Source of the DNA: a virus
IMG/VR virus record: IMGVR_UViG_3300043446_004283
Span: 1-24,304 of that record
Reading direction: 5' to 3' (one strand)
Length of the DNA stretch: 24,304 nucleotides
Part shown: one piece after another, positions 16,244 to 22,341 of the stretch
Position numbering within the stretch: position 1 is the stretch's first letter
Layout of the letters: each line of letters begins with the position of its first letter
Notes under the pieces: generated by a model
The model's database searches: none
Seen by the model: only the letters and a program-made list of their open reading frames with translations
Told to the model about the DNA's origin: nothing
Program-made: the position numbers and the translations under genes

Positions 16244-17124
16244 AAAATATTCTCCAAAATGCTAAAACTTTCCTTTGTGGTATGGCTATGAATGTTTGTT
16301 GCTTTATAAAGTTTTTTATTAAACCAAATTTCTAAATCTGGTTTATGCGTATTATCTTGTGTTTGAGTAATCAAGATTTTATTTTCATTCTTAATGTTAT
16401 CATTGTGCATTGAAGAAGCAACTGCTGCACCACTAAACCTACCCACTATTATATCACAAAAAATACTTAAATACGAGTTATGCAATATATCAGAAGGATA
16501 CTTTCCAAAAACATCTGGAGTATAAAATATATTTTTACTATAAACTTCTTTTGACTCTCTGTTAGTATAATAAAAATCCCAATCTTTATGTTGATTTGAT
16601 AGTTTAAGTATTCTATCTAACCAGTCTTCATTATCAGTCTGTCCCGATTTACCTTTATGATTTAAGAATAAAACTTTCTTTCTACCATTATTTTTTAAGG
16701 ATTTAATTTTAATTACAGATTCTTTATCGAGGATAGACTCATAATCAAAGTCAATACCTAGATTATTTGGAACTAAAATATCAAATCCATGTTTTCTAAA
16801 AATAAAATTCCAGGCACGTTTATGAACAAAGAAAGTGTCTTCTAGTCCTGGAAAAGTTTGATTTGTTTCAGTTTGGGGAATGATTAACTCAGAATATTCT
16901 CTGTTACACAACCAAGTAGGAATATTAATATCTCCACATATTTCTTCAGTAGAAATAAGTGTCGGAACTGTTTTCATGAAAATTTCGGGAAAAACAGTTC
17001 CATCAGACCCATAGATGTATTGATAATATTCGTGCTCTGGATATTTCTCAACTAAAAGATTAATAAATGGAGCAGCAAATAAAAAATCTCCTAGATGTGC
17101 TTCAGTGTAAAAGCAGATCTTCAT
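16234..17124 (-). CDS. GT-B/heptosyltransferase-like protein
   Basis: The 296-residue protein starts KICFYTEAHLGDFLFAAPFI, the GT9-like opening with LGDFL in place of the classic GDxxxxxP arrangement. Lys-rich RKKVLFLNHKGKSGQ near residue 155 begins the second Rossmann domain, and IIVGRFSGAAVASSM near 230 resembles the donor-phosphate loop. I chose ATG 17124 (two bases after the epimerase stop) over a TTG at 17130 that would give a longer N-terminus. No export signal. It probably transfers a sugar to the LPS core or O-chain; the donor is unknown. It overlaps the next gene by 10 bases. Confidence 0.6.
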   Translation of the reverse strand: MKICFYTEAHLGDFLFAAPFINLLVEKYPEHEYYQYIYGSDGTVFPEIFMKTVPTLISTEEICGDINIPTWLCNREYSELIIPQTETNQTFPGLEDTFFVHKRAWNFIFRKHGFDILVPNNLGIDFDYESILDKESVIKIKSLKNNGRKKVLFLNHKGKSGQTDNEDWLDRILKLSNQHKDWDFYYTNRESKEVYSKNIFYTPDVFGKYPSDILHNSYLSIFCDIIVGRFSGAAVASSMHNDNIKNENKILITQTQDNTHKPDLEIWFNKKLYKATNIHSHTTKESFSILENILCQ

Positions 17125-17126
17125 GT

Positions 17127-18194
17127 TCAAACAGGATGATACATAGGAGCGTCTTTATAGACTTGAGCATCAATCCATTCATAAGTTCTGCGAATACCCT
17201 CCTCAAGAGTCATTGTATAATCCCAACCCAGTTTTTCGCGAATCAAATCATTGTTAGAGTTACGACCACGAACACCAAGAGGACCATCAATATGATTCTT
17301 CTCTACATTTTTACCTGATACTTTTGCTGCAGTATCTGCAAGTTGATTGATTGTAACCATTTCCTCAGAACCAATATTCACCGGACCTTCAAAATCAGAT
17401 TCCATTAGACGACGAGTTGCTTCAATACATTCTTCAATGAACAAGAAAGAACGTGTTTGCTCTCCGTCACCCCAAATATCAATAGTTCCACCATGAGTGG
17501 GAAGTTCAGCAACTTTACGACACATGGCAGCAGGAGACTTTTCTTTCCCACCAGTCCAAGTTCCTTCAGGACCAAAGATATTATGATAACGTGCAATCCT
17601 TACAGGAATGCCATAGTTACGACTGTAAGAGAGGTACAGACGCTCAGAGAACAGTTTCTCCCAACCATACTCAGAATCAGGTCCTGCAGGATATGCATCA
17701 GACTCTTTCAGACCAGGATTGTTTACATCCATTTGAGCATATTCTGGATACATACAAGCAGAAGAAGAATAGAAAATCTTAGTCTTATTCTGACCAGTAA
17801 AATCATTCAGTTTCCTCACGGAATCAAGAATGTTCAAATTAATCAAAGCAGAGTTGTGCATTACATCTGCATCATGGTCTCCGGTAAAGATATATCCAGC
17901 ACCACCCATATCAGCAGCAAACTGATAGATCTCATCAAAGGTCTCAATATACCTGGAAGGAACAAAATGGTAATAGTTACCTGAATATCCTTTGAACTGA
18001 ACGATCTTTTCAACAAAAATTTGATCAGTCAAGTCTCCACGAATAAACTCATTCGCAGCAGTCTCAGAAAACTCAGGATTTTTAAGGTCAACTCCACGAA
18101 CCCAATACCCCTCTTCACGAAGTCTACGGACCATGTAACTCCCAATAAATCCACCAGCACCACAAACAAGTGCTGTCTTTTGCCTTTCGCTCAT
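17127..18194 (-). CDS. GDP-mannose 3,5-epimerase
   Basis: Converts GDP-D-mannose to GDP-L-galactose (and GDP-L-gulose) by double epimerisation. The 355-residue SDR closely follows the plant enzyme's motif order: GAGGFIG at residues 12-18, AADMGGAGYI near 93-102, SSSACMYPE at 143-151 with the acid/base Cys147, YGWEK with Tyr176/Lys180, then HNIFGPEGTWTGGKEKSPAA (the other catalytic Lys lies here), WGDGEQTRSF and GVRGRNS. An insertion of about 15 residues before AADMGG distinguishes it from plant proteins. It has its own -35/-10 pair and a good Shine-Dalgarno (AAGGAG) in a 37-base gap. L-galactose is a rare sugar in bacterial LPS, so a phage copy is notable. Confidence 0.9.
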   Translation of the reverse strand: MSERQKTALVCGAGGFIGSYMVRRLREEGYWVRGVDLKNPEFSETAANEFIRGDLTDQIFVEKIVQFKGYSGNYYHFVPSRYIETFDEIYQFAADMGGAGYIFTGDHDADVMHNSALINLNILDSVRKLNDFTGQNKTKIFYSSSACMYPEYAQMDVNNPGLKESDAYPAGPDSEYGWEKLFSERLYLSYSRNYGIPVRIARYHNIFGPEGTWTGGKEKSPAAMCRKVAELPTHGGTIDIWGDGEQTRSFLFIEECIEATRRLMESDFEGPVNIGSEEMVTINQLADTAAKVSGKNVEKNHIDGPLGVRGRNSNNDLIREKLGWDYTMTLEEGIRRTYEWIDAQVYKDAPMYHPV

Positions 18195-18216
18195 TTATCA
18201 AACTCCTTTTAGTTAA

Positions 18217-18245
18217 AGTTTATTTTACAGTTTAAACGTTGTCAA
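18217..18245 (-). promoter_or_regulatory. internal promoter before the GDP-mannose 3,5-epimerase gene
   Basis: Perfect TTGACA (18240-18245) inside the end of the ColD-like gene, a 17-bp spacer, and TAAACT (18217-18222) as a weaker -10. The predicted start near 18210 leaves a leader of about 16 bases that includes AAGGAG, so the promoter and ribosome site fit together. Confidence 0.5.
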
Positions 18246-19395
18246 GTATTTTGGACAATACTTTCATTTGCTGTGATGTCACAAAATGATTATTGCCAAC
18301 GTACACTCCACTTGTATGTAGAACTTCCACATTTAGTTTATCTTTTTGAGTACAAACTTCATATTTTTTGAAAGCAGGATGTCTCAAAAGATTACCACTC
18401 ACAATAGGACGATGCTCAATTCCTTTCGAATCAAAGATGTCCTTCAGTTTATTCATGTTTTCAGAATCTTTACAAATGATTGGGAAACAGAAACTACTAT
18501 TTCCAGGTTTATATTCTGGAACATAAAACTTGTGGGCATTGCGAGCAATAGAAAGACAGAAATCTTTATAATTTCTTCTACGAATTTCAATCATATCATT
18601 AAGTCTCTTCAACTGCGACAAACCCAGAACTGCACAGACTTCATGATTTCTAAAGTTATATCCATCAGTCATAAACAGAAACTGTTTTGAAATATCAGGA
18701 TTTTCCTTGATATATTGTTGGAATCTTTCAGGACTTGATTCTCTTGCCATACCATGACTGCGTTTCATTCTCATCAGTTCATACAAGTCTTTATTATTTG
18801 TACAAACCATACCACCTTCAATAGTAGTCATATGGTGCCCAAAGTAAAAACTAAAAGTAGAACCTAAAGAATCTTTACCTCTACGAACACCATCATTATT
18901 TTCCACCCCATGAGACTCACAAATATCTTCAAGGATAAGAGCATTTGGAAATAACTGCTTATACCTTTCTACATTTGCTGAAATGCCAAGTAGGTGAGTA
19001 ATGAAGATTGCTTTTACGTCTGGATGTTCTTTTGCAATGTGTTCAAGGTCATCTTCATCAAAACTAAAATTACGAAGATTTACATCACAAAAAATAGGAG
19101 TCAGTCCGGACTGAATGACAGGAGCAACGTTAGTAACCCAAGTACAAGCAGGAACAATAACTTTATCTCCATCCTGTAGATTATACAGTTCTTTAACAGA
19201 AGAAATCAGAAGAGAGTTTGCAGTGCTACCAGAAGAAACATAAAGAGAATAATCGCAACCTAACCAGTTTGACCATTGCTTTTCAAACTCACGAACCTTT
19301 GGTCCATTTGTTAAACGACTTGTAAGAAAAACAAACTTCGCCATTTTTAAACGATCAGCAAGAGTAATCGTATCTTTCATAAGTGGCCAATACAT
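18232..19395 (-). CDS. ColD-like GDP-4-keto-6-deoxy-D-mannose 3-dehydratase
   Basis: A 387-residue DegT/DnrJ/EryC1-fold protein. At the position of the PLP-binding Lys it has His: SFYFGHHMTTIEGG (His187/His188), the hallmark of ColD, which removes the 3-hydroxyl of GDP-4-keto-6-deoxymannose with PLP and glutamate and needs no Fe-S cluster. The Cys set seen in RfbH is absent, and the length matches ColD (about 388). GSTANSLL at residues 57-64, ILEDICESHG at 154-163 and RSHGMAR are also typical. It lies 16 bases after gmd, whose product is ColD's substrate, and has a strong Shine-Dalgarno (GGGAGGA). A GDP-perosamine synthase, the usual alternative beside gmd, would need the Lys and is therefore unlikely. 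Confidence 0.85.
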   Translation of the reverse strand: MYWPLMKDTITLADRLKMAKFVFLTSRLTNGPKVREFEKQWSNWLGCDYSLYVSSGSTANSLLISSVKELYNLQDGDKVIVPACTWVTNVAPVIQSGLTPIFCDVNLRNFSFDEDDLEHIAKEHPDVKAIFITHLLGISANVERYKQLFPNALILEDICESHGVENNDGVRRGKDSLGSTFSFYFGHHMTTIEGGMVCTNNKDLYELMRMKRSHGMARESSPERFQQYIKENPDISKQFLFMTDGYNFRNHEVCAVLGLSQLKRLNDMIEIRRRNYKDFCLSIARNAHKFYVPEYKPGNSSFCFPIICKDSENMNKLKDIFDSKGIEHRPIVSGNLLRHPAFKKYEVCTQKDKLNVEVLHTSGVYVGNNHFVTSQQMKVLSKILDNV

Positions 19396-19411
19396 ATCTT
19401 ATTCCTCCCTA

Positions 19412-20419
19412 TCAAAACCGCAGTTCATTCAAACACATATCTCTGACAAGTTCATCAAAACTAATCTTTGGTTCCCATCCAAGTTTTTCTCTTGCTTTAG
19501 ATGAATCTCCAATCAAAGTATCAACCTCCGATGGACGGAAATATTTTTCACTCACTCGAATTACAACCTTTTCACTGACAGTATCAATACCAACCTCATC
19601 AAGTCCTTCACCCTCCCAACGAATATTCATACCAAAGTAAGGAGCACATTTCTCAACGAACTCTCGGACAGAATGTTGTTCTTCGGTTGCGATCACATAA
19701 TCGTCAGGTTCATCTTGCTGAAGCATTAACCACATAGCATCAACAAAATCTTTTGCGTGTCCCCAGTCACGTTTTGCATTTAGATTTCCTAGGCGAATAC
19801 AATCCAATAAACCTGCCTTTACTTTAGAAAGACCAATTACTACCTTACGTGTTACGAAAGTTTCACCTCTTCGTGGAGACTCATGATTAAAAAGAATTCC
19901 AGAACTAGCATGAATTCCCATAGACTCTCTATAGTTTTTAGTAATCCAATGCCCATAAAGTTTTGCTACTCCATACGGAGAACGAGGATAAAATGGTGTT
20001 GTTTCACGTTGAGGAATTTCCTGAACCATACCAAACATTTCAGAAGTAGATGCTTGATAGAAACGTACATTTTTCTCCATACCTAAAATACAAAGGCTAT
20101 GGAGAATTCTAACTGTTCCAAGTGCATCAACTTCTGCCGTATATGCAGGCATTTGGAACGATACTTTTACATGACTTTGTGCGGCAAGATTATAAATTTC
20201 AGTTGGTTCTACTTCTTGTATTACGTGAAGGATATTGGTCGAATCCGTAAGATCTGCATGATGCAAAACTACATCCTTTGATAGATGATCAATTCTAACA
20301 TTATTAATAGATGAACTCCTTCTTATTGTGCCATGCACTTCATATCCTTTACTTAGGAGAAGTTCTGCAAGATATGAACCATCCTGTCCCGTAATACCAG
20401 TAATAAGTGCTCTTTTCAT
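19412..20419 (-). CDS. gmd: GDP-mannose 4,6-dehydratase
   Basis: Makes GDP-4-keto-6-deoxy-D-mannose from GDP-mannose, the branch point to fucose, colitose, perosamine and rhamnose. The 335-residue SDR has [10 protein letters not shown] at residues 8-17, catalytic Thr125/Glu127 in TSEMFG, YGVAK with Tyr149/Lys153, [17 protein letters not shown] near 195-211 and [15 protein letters not shown] after it, all Gmd hallmarks. It is the first gene of the polysaccharide cluster: the promoter lies 20-50 bases upstream and the leader is only about 14 bases, with no Shine-Dalgarno. The ColD-like gene follows after 16 bases. Confidence 0.95.
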   Translation of the reverse strand: MKRALITGITGQDGSYLAELLLSKGYEVHGTIRRSSSINNVRIDHLSKDVVLHHADLTDSTNILHVIQEVEPTEIYNLAAQSHVKVSFQMPAYTAEVDALGTVRILHSLCILGMEKNVRFYQASTSEMFGMVQEIPQRETTPFYPRSPYGVAKLYGHWITKNYRESMGIHASSGILFNHESPRRGETFVTRKVVIGLSKVKAGLLDCIRLGNLNAKRDWGHAKDFVDAMWLMLQQDEPDDYVIATEEQHSVREFVEKCAPYFGMNIRWEGEGLDEVGIDTVSEKVVIRVSEKYFRPSEVDTLIGDSSKAREKLGWEPKISFDELVRDMCLNELRF

Positions 20420-20439
20420 ACACGAATATATTTTTTTAA

Positions 20440-20468
20440 ATTATACAAAAAAAGGAGGTTATTGTCAA
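20440..20468 (-). promoter_or_regulatory. consensus sigma-70 promoter of the polysaccharide cluster
   Basis: Exact consensus on the minus strand: TTGACA (20463-20468), 17-bp spacer, TATAAT (20440-20445). The start is predicted near 20433, 14 bases before the gmd ATG. The -35 lies in the loop and arm of the terminator hairpin below, and the spacer includes the T-tract. Confidence 0.85.
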
Positions 20469-20475
20469 CCTCCTT
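20447..20475 (-). terminator. rho-independent terminator between small-gene region and polysaccharide cluster
   Basis: The minus strand forms a 9-bp stem (AAGGAGGTT with AACCTCCTT, 20452-20460 and 20467-20475) with a 6-base loop, followed by seven T (20447-20453). This should stop transcripts coming from the small genes, leaving the cluster under its own promoter. Confidence 0.85.
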
Positions 20476-20481
20476 AGTTAT

Positions 20482-20580
20482 TCAGGCTCGCCACCAATTC
20501 TTTGACTGGAAATTGGAAACCAGGCGGAGAAAGAATTCCCCATCCGCACCAACGGCATTTGAGAGATGACGTAAACTCAT
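20482..20580 (-). CDS. possible 32-aa small protein
   Basis: An ATG at 20580 opens 32 codons ending TGA just before the terminator. The peptide begins MSLRHLSNAV, is aromatic and basic at the end (SKNWWRA), and the frame stays open upstream through KWWSQYDPI without a start codon. The protein-like composition and position in an otherwise empty 190-base gap favour a real gene or the tail of a lost longer one. No good ribosome site is seen: GGTGGAG is about 15 bases away. Confidence 0.4.
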   Translation of the reverse strand: MSLRHLSNAVGADGEFFLRLVSNFQSKNWWRA

Positions 20581-20611
20581 AATAGGGTCATATTGACTCC
20601 ACCACTTAGTT

Positions 20612-20839
20612 TTAAGAAACTAAGAAAAGTTGGGTTAACTTTGATATCTCGGTAATACCAAAGAATGCACATAAAAATAATACATCCCAAAGTTTAAGTT
20701 TAATAGCAAAAGGAACTGTGAGTAATCCTCCAACAACTTTTATCATTAAACCATATTTAAATTCTCCCCATAACATAGTTTGATAACCAATTATAAGAAG
20801 AATATTTCCAATCCACCGAAGCAAATCAGATTTTGACAT
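20612..20839 (-). CDS. small three-helix membrane protein, unknown
   Basis: A 75-residue hydrophobic protein. Segments at about residues 7-23 (RWIGNILLIIGYQTMLW), 28-45 (YGLMIKVVGGLLTVPFAI) and 47-72 (LWDVLFLCAFFGITEISKLT...) should span the inner membrane. Function unknown; it resembles, from memory, small conserved membrane proteins of marine T4-like cyanophages. It lies 47 bases after the next unknown gene in transcription order and before the terminator. Confidence 0.7.
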   Translation of the reverse strand: MSKSDLLRWIGNILLIIGYQTMLWGEFKYGLMIKVVGGLLTVPFAIKLKLWDVLFLCAFFGITEISKLTQLFLVS

Positions 20840-20886
20840 TAGGGGTTTGCTCCCGACCAGTGCTGTTAAAGTCCATCCGTGACTAT

Positions 20887-21129
20887 TTAATCATCCTCAT
20901 CATCTGCAATATAACATGGAACTCTATCTGGATCTAACCAACGCGCATAGTCAATGTCCTCCATAGCAGTAGTACATTGTAAACCATTATCAAAAAGATA
21001 AATGTCATTCCAACGTTTAGTATATTCGTTTTGTTTTTGCATACGGTAATCAGGTTTACCGTTGATTTCAAGAATACCTGCTTCTATAAAGCGATATCCC
21101 TCTCGTTCCAAAAGAACTTTGGGTTTCAT
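20887..21129 (-). CDS. unknown 80-aa protein
   Basis: I do not recognise it. A soluble, acidic protein with GYRFIEAGILEINGKPDYRMQ near residues 11-31, suggestive of a small beta-rich fold, and a very acidic end (ADDEDD). It overlaps the preceding gene by ATGA, so the two are probably co-translated. No motif supports a function. Confidence 0.65.
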   Translation of the reverse strand: MKPKVLLEREGYRFIEAGILEINGKPDYRMQKQNEYTKRWNDIYLFDNGLQCTTAMEDIDYARWLDPDRVPCYIADDEDD

Positions 21130-21341
21130 GCCACCTCAACAGATTCCAGATCAGCAAGAACATATTCCATAAGCATTTCATAATCATCCAAAGGATCACC
21201 AGAAAATACTACACCTTCGTTTTCATAAAAACGGCGAACCTTTTTATAAAGTTTCGGATTCTTTACATCAAGGTAGAAATCCCCATTTGCTGCACCACGA
21301 AGTGTTTGAACGTCTTTCTTGAATTTTGCTGTAAGAGTCAT
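21126..21341 (-). CDS. unknown 71-aa protein
   Basis: A soluble protein beginning MTLTAKFKKDV, with a basic middle (NPKLYKKVRRFYEN) and an acidic end. The start at 21341 is preferred over an upstream in-frame ATG at 21401, because a near-consensus promoter (21364-21392) would start transcription near 21357, between the two. The leader of about 16 bases holds AAGG. It overlaps the next gene by ATGA. Function unknown. Confidence 0.65.
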   Translation of the reverse strand: MTLTAKFKKDVQTLRGAANGDFYLDVKNPKLYKKVRRFYENEGVVFSGDPLDDYEMLMEYVLADLESVEVA

Positions 21342-21363
21342 TGTTTTGAATGTTGACCTTGTT

Positions 21364-21392
21364 ATTATAAAGGTTTGACTTGGAGAAGTCAA
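21364..21392 (-). promoter_or_regulatory. sigma-70 promoter downstream of tRNA-Met
   Basis: TTGACT (21387-21392), 17-bp spacer, TATAAT (21364-21369), predicted start near 21357. The -35 box forms one arm of a 7-bp hairpin (21375-21381 with 21386-21392). Confidence 0.75.
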
Positions 21393-21415
21393 GGTGGACA
21401 CTTGGAGGAGTGTCC
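21375..21415 (-). other. two tandem hairpins 3' of tRNA-Met
   Basis: The first (21396-21415) pairs GGACACT with AGTGTCC around 6 bases and starts three bases after the tRNA's discriminator. The second (21375-21392) pairs TTGACTT with AAGTCAA around CTCC. No clean U-tract follows, so they could be a weak terminator pair or a 3' processing signal for the tRNA. Confidence 0.55.
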
Positions 21416-21417
21416 TA

Positions 21418-21491
21418 TGCAGGTTAAGAGAATCGAACTCTTCTTCGCGGAATTATGAGTTCCGAGCATTCTACCAGATTGCTAAACCTGC
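21418..21491 (-). tRNA. tRNA-Met(CAU), or tRNA-Ile2 with modified CAU
   Basis: A 74-base cloverleaf. Acceptor stem GCAGGTT/AACCTGC (7 bp), anticodon stem CGGAA/TTCCG with loop CTCATAA (anticodon CAT), T-arm AAGAG-TTCGATT-CTCTT, discriminator A, no encoded CCA. The D-stem is weak (GCA/TGC). Elongator Met and a lysidine-modified AUA-reading Ile tRNA share this anticodon and cannot be told apart here. Its first ten bases also form the end of the HNH gene. Confidence 0.88.
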
Positions 21492-21913
21492 TCGTCTAAA
21501 AATTGTTGCCAACTATTACCATAATGCAATGTGTGATGACAATTTTGGCATAAAAGATCACATTTTTCAACCTCATCTTTAACTAGTTCCCATTTTCTAT
21601 TTGCAAAAGTCCTACCATCAAGTTGAAATTTTTTTTGATAAGGATCTCTATGATGAAAACATAAAGTTGCAGGTCTACTTTCTCCACAAGATTCACACTT
21701 ACCACCTTTGTATTGAAGTGCTTTCCATTTATTAGAATAACCTCTTGCTTTTTGTTCGGTATAAGTGTTTCTGTTTATTGTAACTGGGTCATTTTTATAA
21801 CGCCATTTTTGTCTGCAAGAATTACTACACCATTTTTTTAATCGTCCTTTCGTAACTCTTTCATTTAAGATGTTACATCCACAACCTTGACAAGTAGTAA
21901 TAGTAGTAAACAT
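21482..21913 (-). CDS. free-standing HNH endonuclease between two tRNAs
   Basis: A 143-residue HNH nuclease. An N-terminal Cys-rich part (Cys8, Cys11, Cys13, later CSNSC) looks like a zinc-binding DNA-contact region. The HNH core has CESC (73-76), CFHHRDP (85-91) with the catalytic His pair, and LLCQNCHHTLHY (120-131) closing the zinc and metal sites. Such genes behave as homing endonucleases in T4-like phages. I chose ATG 21913 because the late promoter just upstream would start transcripts near 21936, downstream of a GTG at 21940. The stop codon TAG falls inside tRNA-Met. Together with its own late promoter this suggests a mobile insertion between two tRNA genes. Confidence 0.85.
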   Translation of the reverse strand: MFTTITTCQGCGCNILNERVTKGRLKKWCSNSCRQKWRYKNDPVTINRNTYTEQKARGYSNKWKALQYKGGKCESCGESRPATLCFHHRDPYQKKFQLDGRTFANRKWELVKDEVEKCDLLCQNCHHTLHYGNSWQQFLDEQV

Positions 21914-21941
21914 AATGGTGTTATGAAAATATACATACACC

Positions 21942-21949
21942 TATTTATA
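21942..21949 (-). promoter_or_regulatory. T4-type late promoter before the HNH gene
   Basis: Exact TATAAATA on the minus strand, followed by G, about 29 bases before the HNH ATG and 17 bases after the class II tRNA. It matches the T4 late-promoter consensus read by the gp55-type sigma factor. Confidence 0.75.
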
Positions 21950-21965
21950 CAATAAGTATATGTAA

Positions 21966-22053
21966 TACGAGTGCCTGGATTCGAACCAGGTCAAAGCCGC
22001 TAATCTGGCGGAAAAGGTTTATAAGACCTCTCTGACTACCAAGTCTCACTCGC
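21966..22053 (-). tRNA. class II tRNA with apparent anticodon UAU (identity uncertain)
   Basis: An 88-base tRNA-like gene. Acceptor GCGAGTG/CACTCGT (7 bp with a G-U end pair), T-arm CCTGG-TTCGAAT-CCAGG, discriminator A, and a long variable arm with a CCGC/GCGG stem. The anticodon stem GAGGT/ACCTT closes a loop CTTATAA, giving UAU (Ile AUA codon). The long variable arm belongs to Leu, Ser or Tyr tRNAs, and CTTAAAA would be Leu(UAA), one base away. The D-arm is irregular. It could be a Leu tRNA with a changed anticodon, an AUA reader or a decaying gene. Confidence 0.6.
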
Positions 22054-22059
22054 TTAAGA

Positions 22060-22082
22060 CCAAATCATTATAGGAGATTTGG
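22060..22082 (-). other. hairpin between the antitoxin gene and the class II tRNA
   Basis: CCAAATC and GATTTGG pair over 7 bp around a 9-base loop that contains the -10 box of the promoter at 22067-22095. No U-tract follows, so it is not a strong terminator. Confidence 0.5.
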
Positions 22083-22095
22083 AACCCTTCGTCAA
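22067..22095 (-). promoter_or_regulatory. sigma-70 promoter of the class II tRNA
   Basis: TTGACG (22090-22095), 17-bp spacer, TATAAT (22067-22072). The antitoxin gene's TGA stop lies inside the -35 box. Start predicted near 22060, seven bases before the tRNA. Confidence 0.65.
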
Positions 22096-22319
22096 GACCC
22101 TTCTTCGTGGTCTGTGTGAATCTTAACTATCTCTTCAAGATCCACATTTGCTTCGTTACATATACTAACTACTTCTTTGTAAGGAACCATTACTGCATTT
22201 CCATGTTTGCTTTTAATGAGTAAGGTCTCTCCTTTTTCTACCCTATTCATTAGGTTATCAAAATCTGCCTGAAACTCTTCAATTGTAAAAGATGGAAGTT
22301 TTTCGATTTCTGGATTCAT
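22092..22319 (-). CDS. orphan Phd/YefM-type antitoxin-like protein
   Basis: A 75-residue protein. IEEFQADFDNLMNRVEKGETLLI at residues 13-35, then SKHGNAVMVPYKEV, follow the Phd/YefM pattern (DNA-binding, toxin-repressing N-terminal fold). In this family the C-terminal tail wraps the toxin; here it is acidic and short. No toxin gene is next to it: a tRNA lies on each side. It may neutralise a host toxin, act as a stand-alone repressor, or be a leftover. It lies 22 bases downstream of tRNA-Pro and shares that tRNA's promoter. Confidence 0.7.
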   Translation of the reverse strand: MNPEIEKLPSFTIEEFQADFDNLMNRVEKGETLLIKSKHGNAVMVPYKEVVSICNEANVDLEEIVKIHTDHEEGS

Positions 22320-22341
22320 TTTTCATAAAGTATTTTATGAG

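Noticed and set aside
17457-17984. + strand open frame of 175 codons opposite the 3,5-epimerase gene
   Set aside because: Shadow of a highly conserved epimerase gene; no domain features.
18232-19395. GDP-perosamine synthase as the product next to gmd
   Set aside because: The PLP-binding Lys is replaced by His (His187/His188), which fits a ColD-type dehydratase instead.
20840-20886. 16-codon ORF (begins MDFNSTGREQ) in the short gap before the 75-aa gene
   Set aside because: Too short, no clear ribosome site, and its end lies out of frame inside the next gene.
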